This document shows, piece by piece, positions 24,479 through 37,100 of a stretch of DNA of 64,000 nucleotides. The position numbers and the translations under genes are program-made. The notes under the pieces were generated by a model that ran no database searches, was not told the DNA's origin, and saw only the letters and a list, made by a program, of their open reading frames with translations. Positions within the stretch are counted from its first letter, which is position 1; each line of letters begins with the position of its first letter. Source of the stretch: Pycnopodia helianthoides (Eukaryota; Echinodermata; Asteroidea; Forcipulatida; Asteriidae); contig CM063255.1 of the NCBI GenBank assembly GCA_032158295.1, positions 18,435,094 through 18,499,093 of the forward strand, written 5' to 3'.

Positions 24479-24812
24479 TGAATGACAGAGCTTGTACTTA
24501 ATAAATTACGTATTTATGACTGAAAGTATGTACTCCAACTGTTTTGAGACAAAAGAATTCTAAATCGGTCGGGTCTACTACTTTCCCCTAGCCTGCTCTA
24601 GTCATCGCCTGGAGACATAATGTTCACAATATGATCAATTTCGACCTGTGAAGGGTTTTCAAACGTCACATCACTTTACTATTTGCTTTGATGTATTCTT
24701 TTAAAAAAAACTGTAGAGAGAAGTATTCCTCTTAACTCGATAAGAAAAAGGTTTACACAAAATCAAAAATTTGAATGTATAAATAATACATTTGCAAGTA
24801 TTTATGCTTCAA

Positions 24813-25022
24813 ATTGAAACAAGCTTACTGACTAGGTCTAGATCATTCTGAAGACAAATGTGGTCTTCCTGAAGCCCTCTATGTCAGCTAGAGGGTTAAC
24901 TTTAGATGAAAACAAGCTCACTGACTTGATCTAGATCATTCTGAAGACAAATGTGGTCTTCCTGAAGCCCCTCTATGTCAGCTAGAGGGTTTCAACTTTA
25001 AATGGTAACAAGCTTACTGACT
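24813..25022 (-). repeat. PHF20: Tandem duplication of the PHF20 stop-codon region
   Basis: A ~97-bp unit (AAGCTTACTGACTTGGTCTA ... TGTCAGCTAGAGGG) occurs at about 24815 and 24912, and its start again at 25009 inside the last coding exon. The first bases of the unit are the reverse complement of the final codons of PHF20 (DLDQVSKL), so the 3' UTR carries two extra copies of coding-derived sequence. Confidence 0.75.
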
Positions 25023-25134
25023 TGGTCTAAATCGTTCATAATAACACGGATAGCTTTTGTCATCTGCACCGGGTCAGTTGGAATATACTTGCCGTCTTTT
25101 GTTCCAGTCGTCTGTGCAAACGAAACCTCCATAG
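24998..25134 (-). CDS. PHF20: PHF20 exon 15: C terminus
   Basis: After TGTGTTTCAG (minus strand) it encodes [20 protein letters not shown] then [20 protein letters not shown] and KLVTI, stop TAA at 24998-25000. The final amphipathic helix corresponds to the terminal helix of vertebrate PHF20 (LKHCIKQLLMDLGKVQ). Phase 1 entry matches exon 14. Confidence 0.88.
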
Positions 25135-28100
25135 CTGAAACACAAATACAAGGATTCGTTGCAGTTAATTACGTTGCAGCTTAATGACAAATGAGCAAAA
25201 GAAGGATCACTTGGAAAAGTTACCCTTTTTAAATAGTAAAAAAACAACACACCAACCTCATCAACACTGAATTGTAAACTAGCTACAATTTAAATTTGCA
25301 ATTTGATTCGACACATACATGACCACAGAGCACAGCCAGAGGTTGAAAGTGTTTAATTTGAAAACGGCCTTATCATCAGTGACAACATCAATTGTAATAG
25401 TGGCATCACATCAAAACTCCACCTACGACTAATTATGATTTTTGTTTGAATCTTAAAAAATAAGTTTCTCACCTTCTATCTGCTCTTCAACCACATCAAT
25501 CCTCCGCTTCAACTCTTCCTCTATACACACAATGTGATGCAACAAATGCATCTTACACGCTCTGACTGAAACAGTTTGATCACTAGAGGGCGGTGTGAAG
25601 GATCTGCCAGCCACAGTTACTGATCTGCCTGCCACAGTTTGACCGGGAGAAATTGGCGTGTCGTGTCCGCCTGGGATAGTTTGATCACTAGAGGGCGGTG
25701 TGATCGATTGGCCTGACACCGTTCGGTCACTAGAGGTCAGTGTGACCGGTTTGATTGACTCGGGTTGGTCGCTCGAGGAAGGTGCGACAGGTTTGGGGTC
25801 TACTTGGGTGGCTGGTTGTTGAGGAGTTTTAACTGGCGACTGTTGGGATAAAATATTGTCAATAATAAATAAGCCACTGAAGATAACCCTTGAATGATCA
25901 TTAATGAATACTGCTGGTTGTCCTGTTTTAACCCTACACGTGTCCCAGGACAATTGAATTGACCCAATATTTCGTCGGCTCAGAACTATAAGGTCCTTAA
26001 GTTACGTAATGAACAAAAGGTCGTTAACAAAATAAATTTAAAAGGTATGAAAAAGAGAAAATCCACATCGTAATAATACAAATTTAATGTTTTGTCATGA
26101 ATTTTCAGCATAGATTTCATAATGAAACATTAATTTTTGATTTTTATATTTTATTTAGTCTTTTTCAGACCTTTTAAATTTATTTTGTTAACGACCTTTT
26201 GTCCATTACGTAACTTAAGGACCTTATAGTTCTGAGCCGACGATTTGGTCCATGTATTGGCAGGGGCAATTAAATCAGACATATTTGTAATGCATTTGCA
26301 TTGATATCAAAACATCTCACAACCTTAAAATTACTCTTGTGAAAGTTGTGGCAAAAGCAAACTTTGGGAAGTCACTTTTGAACTTGTGTATGCCTGGAGT
26401 AGAGTTATTATTTCTAGAATTTTTACAATTTTCAATTTCTTTAAGTAGTAATTTACAACTTTAAAAGGGTATGGCATAATACACATAAAATATATTTCCA
26501 TCTGAAAGCTCACAGATTTTAAAGTTTATACAGTGTACCAGTACCAATCCTCCAGAGAAAGATTTCACTTTGGAAGTGTGTCGTCATGATTTGAACACAG
26601 GGAAAAAGCATTTGAAGACCCCTAACTCACAGCTGCTTATAAATAAAGTATGTGAACAAGCACACAATCTCTGGTAGTCATTGGATATTGAGTTAGATAA
26701 GAGGACTCTTATTGGAGCAGCTCTTGTCAGCAAGTAGCAAAATAGATTCAAAGTTTGTTAGGCCATATCTGAATTGGTGGCTTCAGCTACGGCTACGACT
26801 GTTGCTAAGGATGTCTCAACGCATGATGATTCGGCATTCTAGCTGTAGCCATAGTTGTAGCCATAGCTGTAGCTGTAGCCGCCAATTCGGACACAGCCTT
26901 ATTCCCAAGTCCAAGCTGGTACTCTGACTTACCTTAACCGGTGTCCACACACTGCTTCCTGTCACAGTCACACTAGATGGCATCAATTTACTGGCATACC
27001 TAATAAGAGGCTCATCATCTGATGGATCCTCATTATCCTTCCCAGCATCCTTTGGGGCAATGTTAACTTTCCCATCATGCTCTGTTTTCCCCGGTTCCCC
27101 TCTTTCACTGGTAACATCCTCAGCCTTGCTGTATGTGGCTGCATCTGGGACAAAACAGGCTGTTGGTAGCCCAGTGGGTTTTGAAAGCACAGGTGTGCTT
27201 TTAACAGGTGTATGTAGTAAAGGCTTCACATTGTGAACGAAAGTGCCGAACGATTTCACAAAACCTGAACTTCCAGACGGTCTATTCTCATCGGACATTT
27301 CTTCTACGCTTACAGTTCCTGGGGCGGCAACAGCGCCACCTGGAGTCTGACTATACCGACCCGAACTCAACATCGAACGGAGACTTTTGAAAATATTGCG
27401 TGCGTCTTTTGGTTTGTCGCCCTCTTGTGGCCCAGCATCACCGGCCGGCTTGGGTTTATCACTGGTAGCGGTGTTGCTCACATCGCTAAGACCCCCCAAG
27501 CTGGTATCGTTTTGTGTCATACTATCCATCAGTGCGTCACTTCTTAGTGATTCAGTGAGGGCGCTATTGTCAGCTGATGTCAACTGGAAATCGGTGTCAT
27601 CCAGACTGCTGTGAAGAGTCAGACTCGGACTGGATTCATCCAACTTGGACGTCTCATCTTTGAGTCCCCAGTGGTACGACCATAACTTCAAATCTGGGTG
27701 ATTATCGCTCCTGATAGTTAGAAAAACAATCAAGAATTACACTTTGAATAACAATTCTACAGAGCTCTGGAACTGCCATCCGACATGCTGAGATCCTGAG
27801 ATAAACCCATGCAGGATGATGGCCTCATGAACGTAACATGACGACATCCTGTGATGAATTTACTCAGGATGACAACATCAAAAGGTAAGATCTCATCTTC
27901 TCCATACATCTTATCTTAAGATATCGACATCATGAAGGCAAGATGTCAACTTCCCTAGAAAAATTATCTCGGGATGAAGACATCCTGAACGACAACACTC
28001 CAGGATGTCATCATCCCTAGATAAAGTATATCTGGAAGACAACATTCTACTTTTTATGCAATACCGGGGAAAAGTTTTTAATCTACAGCAAAAATACAAC

Positions 28101-31100
28101 TGAAATCTTCAAAATTATATAAATTTTTTTTTCTTCGTACGTGTATAAATCCATTGTTGTAAAAATCCAAGCAAGACATGAACCCCGCAGTTACGCATCA
28201 CGTGAACACACAAAGTGGTGGAGCATTCATACTCTCTGCGAATGCGAAGCGAGTTCTGACGTCACAAATTTGCAACAAACAATTCGCAACAGTTGAGCTG
28301 TGCTCAACTCCTGCGAAACATTCACAGCAAAACAGAGCTGCGACGTCAAAATTCGCAGGGAGTATGAACCGGGCTTAAGTATCCGTAGACTTGCAAAACC
28401 TCGGTAATAATTTGTGTGACTTACTTTAATATTTTGATTTTATGTTGTAGATTATCCAGAGCCTCAGTGACGTTCAACATGTCAGCCATGAGCTGATGGG
28501 TCTGAAGCATTGACTCAGTCAGGTTCCCTGGTTCCTCAGCAGGCTCTTTGGGTTTGATGAGACAGGGGAGCTTACCGGTCTGAAACCATTCTATATTATA
28601 GCGATGTCTGGCGTGCGTACGTAGGTCTGAATTGAGGCAGAAATGGAAGACAGGAAAATAAATTTTCAAAAATGTTTTCATTTATTAACGCTCCTACTCT
28701 CAGTGACTCTTGGCAACATTTTCCAGTGAGTTGACCAACCATTTGAAACCATTCGACTGCCAAGGTTGTGTACGGTGGCACAACTGTGCACAGAACTAAC
28801 TGTGTACTGTGTACATGCATTCCCTCATGGTATCATATTGCAGGCTGGCATAGTTTATCTATCATTCAAAACCACATTGAATGGTATTGAATGGTCACAC
28901 AGCAAGAGGGTTAAAGGTATTATATAGGATTGGTAGAGCTGACAAAACAGTCGCAAACAGTGTTCATTTTTGGTGTGATCAACCACATACATGAAATAAC
29001 AAACCTGTGAAAACTTGGGCTTAATCCATTGTGTGAGTCAGGAGAAAATAGTGAAAACCATGCTTAAATTTCAGCATGTAAACCTTAATTTTGGTTGTAA
29101 TAACTGTATCAGCTGTTGCGTTTTTTTTATAAAGGCTTCCAGATACAGTTTTCTCGCATATGACTTCATTTCAGAGGGAAATATTTCACAGAAAAAAATG
29201 GTTCTAGAATGAATTTTATCATTAGTAAGTTTTCCGACTAAAATTGAACAATGATGTTTTTTATCCTTACCAATACAATGCTAACACACATCGGTGTATG
29301 GGTAAAAACCAAAAATTAATATTCTTTATCCCCGATGCAAATTTAACATCTATTATAATTGTTGCGGTACCCGCTGCCAAAACATAGGATTCGAACTGCC
29401 TCTAGCTACCGGGCAATCTCGGTAGTCTAGTTGGTAAGACACTGCTCTAGAATTGCAAGGGTCGTGGGTTCGAATCCCACCCGAGTAATAAGCCTGTGAT
29501 ATTTTTTCACAGGACTCGGGACAGTACTGAGTATACAGTGCTTTACACACATGGGTGTATGGGTAAAACACCAAAATTAATATTCTTACCAACCCTGTAT
29601 AATACCTTTAAGTGTCCTACAAATTTACGATCAACACATTGAAAGAAATCCATTGAAAGAATGTCCTTGAGCAAGATATCTGACCACAATTGCGTTGTCC
29701 TTCAGATGGGACATTCAGCTGTAGGTCCCATGTACTAGGATTGGTAGTGCACATAAAGGAACCCATAACACTTTAATACTGAGGAAGTGTAGGGGTTAAC
29801 CCCGGTGTTCCTGGTTCACATAGCAAGCAGCCTTGCTTCCTCAGGCTTGCGAGCTACAGTGATTAAGTCACTTATGAGGCATCCTTGGTTTCATTACTAG
29901 AAATGTATAATGATAATAATAACTAGAGACAACACAACGAGTACGACCATTTGTTACAACCAATAGTCGGGATTACTCGACCAATCGCACTAGTCCCCCT
30001 AGGCTTTTGTTACTTACTCTCTGGGTGTGTGCAGAAGTTGCAGATATACTGCTTAGGTATAGTATGTTCCGTTAATCCAACACAGCCGCCATGTTGCCAC
30101 CCGAAACACGTCTCACACTGAATCATAAATCCTTCCTCTTCTTGGTTACGACAAATACAGTTAATCATCTCCTTGGGTCCCCCCTCTTCGGCAGTGGAAG
30201 AGTCCACACCACCTGATTTAGCCATCTTACTCGCACTGGGGCCATCATCACTTCCAGCGGGAAATGGGGGAGGTTTTTAACACCTGAAAGTAAGAGGGGG
30301 CATTAAAACAACAATCAAACAAAACTCTCAAAGCACTTCTATCGTAAACCAAGAGAACTTACAAAATAAAGATTTGTAAAATAATACAATGTTAATAGAT
30401 GACATTTGACGACTGTCAAAATTCCTGAAAAATTGCTTACTGCCCTGGTTCCCCCCTAATTCTAGACCCAGAACCTCCCAGATGTTACAATTCACTCTGT
30501 GCATCACCAGAACTACAAAACTATAGGTTTGGACACAATGTGGGCTATTTCTTTCCACAATTTTTCACTTTGGTGATTGCTTTACTTCTTTAAGAATATT
30601 TGACGACTCAAGGAGGTTTTGAGAAAGAGGTAATTTCTCACTATAATATTTGAATCTAAGAAAGGCTTCAGGCATGAAGCCTTTTTCAGGCATCTGAAAG
30701 CACAAAATTCTATGCAACAAGGGTGTTTCTTCTTTCATTATTTTCTTGCAACTTCGATGACCAATTGAGCCCAAATTTTCACAGGTCTGTTATTTTGTGC
30801 ACATGTTGGGATACAACAAGTGAGGATACTGGTCTTTGACAATTACTAAAAGTGTATCCTGCCTTTAACGTGTTTAATTTCAAAGTTCATGAGTACTACT
30901 CAATACATACCTTTTGATGGTATATATTTGGAGGTCCATTCCATGACGCTATCCACACTCTGCTCGGGCAGCTCCAGCGAGACTTTGCTCTGTTGCTGCA
31001 GCCGGCGTTCCTTTGCCCTCTCCGCTATCCGCCGTCTGTTACTGCGACTCTGCTCACGGGAGCGGCGATCGCGACTCCGCGCCTTGTGCCGTTTGTGCTT

Positions 31101-34100
31101 CTTGTGCGCCTTGTTGCGTTTGTCCTTCTTGGAACCGCCGGACGCGGCGGCCTCCTTCAAGGCCTTGATGACGTCCTCATCTGGGATTTGAGCCTTGACC
31201 TCTTCCTTGACCTCAGGCTCCACTTTGACCTCGGATTTGACCTCGGGCTTGATCTCTGGGCCTCGGAGGGCTTCGGTGGTTCAGCTGGTTCTACTTTGAT
31301 TTGGTTTTTCTCGATTGGAGCTGGTACACTGGGTGGTTCTGAAATATCGTCTTTTACAACGTCCTGAAACACAACCACAAGAAATACAACCTTTACCATG
31401 ACTCCTATCGCCACTTAACATTTTTAGGCTAAAGCTACGATAGTGATGCTAGTTGTGCAATAAGCAAACAAGACATTTGACCTTCAAGCCTCAGTATGGA
31501 TACATTAATTTGAATGTGGTATAACAACATGAAGCAAGTTTGAGTGCGCACATTCAGTCGACCCGTGTTGACCACTGATTAACAATGCACATGCGCAGTG
31601 ACGTACCCACTCGTTTGGAAGTCTATTCAACCATTGGTACGGTATTTAATGGTTCCATTGCTATAGTGCCACTGGTTCCCTTATGCGCTTTACAAGCGTA
31701 AGCATGAAACAAGGCTACCAGCAACAGGGAAGAAACCATGGTCTAGAGACTGGTTCTAGATTGGCGACCACAGCAGTCAACCAATGGTCGACCAGCCTAG
31801 GTTGAAATCAAAAAAGTTGACCTTTAGTTAACCATGGTGTGCATAAAAAAGGTACAAATAGTCAGGAGAAAAATCGGTGCTGTCTTCACCTAGATTTGCA
31901 TTATTTTATATTTTTCCTCAGAGGTTTTGACACAAACCTTGCTTACAATGGTTTTATCATCCTTCACAGTTCCTGAAACCCTCCGTGACCTCTCGCTGAC
32001 CTTTGGAACGACCTCTGACCTCTTAGGGGTCACTACTACAGGGCCAGGTGAAGGTGGGAGCTTGATGAGACTGGACGCCGGTTCCTCGCTGGGGACCGGC
32101 GGTGACTGCTTTTTAGCACTAGCCAAGAGCTTCTGTTTGATACGTGACGACTTGATAGACTGGGAAAGACGCTTTGATGTGTCTTGCGTTGACGATAGGG
32201 GGCGCTTGTAGACACTTGTCATGATGCCAGGAGCTGAAGATCGTTGTCGGCTGCTGACCTTAGCTGGAGCAAGATCTAAGCTCTCATGACGGCGGATCTT
32301 AGTGACACCTGATGCTGTGGTTGCTACAAACAAATTTAAGAATCAAAAGTTTAATAACATTGAAAAAATACTTTCATTTTGGGTTTTGAACAAAGAAAAA
32401 TTTGCCAGAGCTGGAGTTGAACCTGCAACTTCTGGATTAACGTGCCTGCACTCAACCAACTGAGTCATCTAGCCCTAATGTTGGTGGCATCCCTATTCAG
32501 ATGTTCGTGCAGCAATGCAAACACCTCTTGTTATTTGTCAATATCTTTGAGCACTTGTTATATCAACAAATAATGATAAAAGATATTGACAAAATAGGGA
32601 GACCGCCAACATTAGGGCTAGATATATCAGCTGGTACAATGCTGGCTGGTTAATCCAGAGGTCACAGGTTCAAGTCCCGTTCTAGTCAATTTTATTTTTG
32701 TTCAAACCCAAAATTAAAATTCACCCAGTCAGTTTCCCTTGTTGTTTAATACTTGATATATGAAAAAATAGTTTTCTAATATCTAAATGCTCTAATTTAG
32801 GCCAACAATGAGGTGGGGAAAGATAATATATTATGATACAGTAGGCCTATGTTCTTAATATCAAATAAGACAATTCAAGAACAAATCTTAAAAATTAATA
32901 CACAAAAGAAGGAATATGTTTATCGAAACATATGAAAAAAATCAATGAAAATTGTAAACAATTATAAACTTAATTAACCCTCCTACTCTTGGCAACATTT
33001 TCCAGTGAGTTGACCAACCATTTGAAACCATTCGACTGCCAAGGTTGTGTACGGTGGCACAACTGTGCACAGAACTAACTGTGTACTGTGTACATGCATT
33101 CCCTCATGGTATCATATTTCAGGCTGGCATAGTTGATCTATCATTCAAAACCACAGTGAATGGTATTGAATGGTCAGACAGCAAGAGGGTTAAACTTGAG
33201 ATCAAAACAGTATTGGCAGGGGAATCCAGTCTGAGCAATGACTGAAACAATGGTAGAACAAAATACCTTTTTACATCATTAATTACAACAAATAATACAT
33301 GGATTTTAAAAGCATCATAATCATCAATAAGCAATACATAGACCATGTGACCTGTGACAACACATGTTTACAAAAGAGCCACAGAGCCTGGATTTCCTGC
33401 AGCCACGATTTGTGCACAGCTCAATGGAAGAAAACATTCTTATAATTCATGGAGATTGCACTGTCTGATTTTTATCAACTTTTGATATGATGAAAGGGGG
33501 CACATCTTCGAACTTGTTCAGCTGTTATTTAATTTACATGTTAATTTATGTGAGAATTGCGGCACAATGTATAAAACTTCCCATACGTAGTATCTTGCCT
33601 GCAAAAAAATGACCCCTGAATGTACAATGTCACTCGTGGTGTAAAGAAAGGTAACATGGTCTGCAGCATACTAACATATTCATGCACAAATCATTACACA
33701 ACAAAGTTATTGACAAAGAATGATAAAAGAAACAATGCAGAAATGGAAAGTACATATAAAATTCATTGGAAAATCAACATTTATGCAAAATACATGTGTC
33801 AGTCATAAAACAATGCAAAGAAATGAGTGACAATTGATTTGAAGGAAGAATGCTGGGCAAGGGGAAGGTAGAATAGGAAAGAACAATGGAAGGAAACCTG
33901 TTCAACTGAAAACATGATAATGTCACATGAAACAGTAATAATAATACAAAATTACCTTTCGGTAATACAAATAAAAATATAGTGGTAAAAGTACTTCCTG
34001 AGCCAATATGGCTCATCAAGCCGGTGTTTAAATCCGGATTAAGATAGAACAATGGAGGAAAACCGGTTCAATTGAATACATTTCAACACGACAAATGAAA

Positions 34101-37100
34101 CAAATATATTAAGAGCAGGTAAGCTCAACATACAAATCAAAATACAGTAGTAAAAGTAAAGTCTGTCACGAGCCAATATGGCTCATCAAGCCGGTGTTTA
34201 AATCTGAAATGCTACAACAATGGAGGGAAACTGTTTCAATTGAATACATGAAAATGACAAATGAAACGGTAATATTAAGAGCAGGTAACCTCAACATACA
34301 TATCAAAATATTTAGTAAAAGTAAAGTATGTCTTGAGCCAATATGGCCCATCAGGCCGGAGTTTAAATCCGGCTAAGTAGTAGACTGTTGCACATGTGAC
34401 GGTCTACTAAGCATGCATATTGACCCTGTGCACAAATACTGGTGCACACCCGCTTGGTAAACAGAAGAGAAAACAAAAAGCATCTGGCACGCGATGGTGA
34501 ATGGACAAATGAGAATTCGGCTCTAGATCATGAATATGTATGAGGTATAGTAACATGAAATATAAACCAGATGTTGCCTGGAATAAATAACATGGAGGCC
34601 ATGGCCTCTGTTGCCCCTGGTCTTGGCCTTGGTGCCCCTTCAAAAGTTCCCCGTAGACTTTAAGAGCTGAGATGGTTTAAGGAATGAAATACATTTATGT
34701 AAATGACCCAGTGACCACGGGTAATAATATTGGGGCACCATGAGCGTCACTGAGTGACGGATTTGAGCGCTATGTAAAGAGCCACTACTATTATTATATT
34801 TCTCACTAACCCTCTTGCTGTCTGACCATTCAATACCATTCACTGTGGTTTTGAATGATAGATAAACTATGCCAGCCTGCAATATGATACCATGAGGGAA
34901 TGCATGTACACAGTACACAGTTAGTTCTGTGCACAGTTGTGCCACCGTACACAACCTTGGCAGTCGAATGGTTTCAAATGGTTGGTCAACTCACTGGAAA
35001 ATGTTGCCAAGAGTCACTGACAGTAGGAGGGTTAAAGGGAGTGCCCTTTGCAGAATGAAATCGGCCTTGCACTCTCAAATATGAGAGGATTCTAGAGGTC
35101 GAATGCTGGATGTAGATTCAAGTAAACTTACATGTACATGTGGACAGTCTCTTGCGACTTCTAGTCACAGCATTCTTAGCAGCGGTGTGAGCCGACGTAC
35201 TGGTAGCCGGTTTGTTGATGTGGTAGTATTTCTTGTGGTACTCTAACAAACTCTCTTTACGGAATCCCTTCCCGCAGTCCGGAACTTCACACTTGTACTT
35301 GTTGTGATCAAAATCGATCACTAACTCCTTGGGAGCGATCACTGGAGGAATTGAAATCAACATGAAATCAGTCAGATCCAGATAAGAGTGGAATATATAC
35401 CCTAGCTTTGTCTGATTTTGACTGACTTGGTATTTTATAAATAAAATACATTTGTTGGAAATACAATCTAGTACACTGTAGTAAGCTTTCACTAATTCCT
35501 GAAGAAAAATATTGACAAAATAGGGAGACCATCATCATTAGGGCTAGATAGGTCAGTTGGTAGAGCGATGGCACAATAATCCGGAGGTTGCAGGTTAAGA
35601 TCCCGCTCTCGCCAATTTTTCTTTGTTCAACCCCCCAAAAAACCTGAAGAAAAATTAAGTTAAATAATAACTGAGGTCAATAATGTATTTTAATAGTTTA
35701 ATCAATTTGCATTTTCACGTCAACAGCATTGTTGCTCAATATAAAGACCCAGTGTAAAAATCTGTGAACGAAAAATGTTAGTAAATCAAATTTTCAGATT
35801 ATAAGAACAGGGCTGGAATTTGACACTGGACCGCAGGCCCAAGGCCAGTGATTTTAGCATCAGGCCAGTAAACTCATGACTGGACAAGTCTTTTGTTTTT
35901 ATTCAAATGTTGCCTTTTAGTCTGATAAATCTCTTTCAGTTCTGTTGAGCGTGGAAGAATTCTTACCCATAATACAAATGAGATAAACTTTCCCTAAGTG
36001 CTTGCTCAAATTAAAACCGTTCAAATGTTAGACTGTGCGGGCATTGTTTTTCTCATTTCAATTCTGGTCTTGTATAAGAAAATTCTGGTCCAGTAAACTT
36101 AATGAGCTACAAGCTCCTGCGTTCTTGTGGATTTTCACCCCAAATCGAGCCCTATAAAACTTGCTGTTACTAATATTAAAATGCATTCCGCAAGTCCTTA
36201 GAAGTCCATATTAATGTTTTATAAATAGAACTACACAACATTAATTTGCTCTAGGTGGTAAAACTAACATTAAAGAAAGGCTCCAAGGTCAAATACAGTT
36301 TTGTGATGCACTCATTTTCCCATAGATAATAGTCCTAATGAAAGTGGGGAAAAAATATTTAAGTCTAACCTCAAATTAAAAGTGTAAAATGTCATTTTAT
36401 TTCAAACTCATTCAGAACGAAATTTGATGGCGTCATCGGATATCAAAAATAAATGGGTCTGTACATTCCAAAGAGGAATTTTTGTGTAAGTCGAAAGGTC
36501 AAACTCAATGCCGACTTGATTGAATATCAGTAAAATTCAGGAAAGAACTAAATATTCTCCGTACAAAAATGTACAGATCATATTTTTGAAATATGACGTC
36601 ATCGAATATTTTTGGATTTTGACAAAAATTGCACTTGAAGGGTATAAAACACAGTGGCATTCGCTGTTTTAACGCGAGGTTTAGCAACTTGTAATTTGTT
36701 CCCATTTTCATAAGAACTCTATCAATTGTTAAACGAGTGCAACACAAAACTGAATTTGACCTTTGAGTTCCTCATTAATGAATGCAACAAAATAACTGCT
36801 GTAGAATCATGCAAAACTAAATTAATATTAAAAAGAAATCATATAAAACACATGCTTTGAACTCGGAATTATAAGTTACAGCATGCATTGATTGAAGTGA
36901 ATTGATTGAAGTGAATTGATTTCAATTCACTTTCCAGTTTGTCTTTCCACTTCCCAAGATAATATGACAAAATGACGAATCTGCATATATATTTACATAT
37001 ATGTCTAATCATGTGATTACAATTAGCCAATCAACTTACATCGTCTGGGGTCTCGGATGAGTCCAGAGTTTTTGTCGAATATCACTGAAAAAATAAAACA

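Noticed and set aside
26816..26932. Extension of PHF20 exon 13 beyond 26933
   Set aside because: A consensus donor AAG|GTAAGT at 26932 is followed by repeat-like sequence (CTGTAGC tandem words); phase 0 exit matches exon 14.
29412..29488. Functional tRNA gene
   Set aside because: A and B boxes are present but the acceptor stem pairs poorly and related heads sit in repeat bodies elsewhere, so it is a SINE head.
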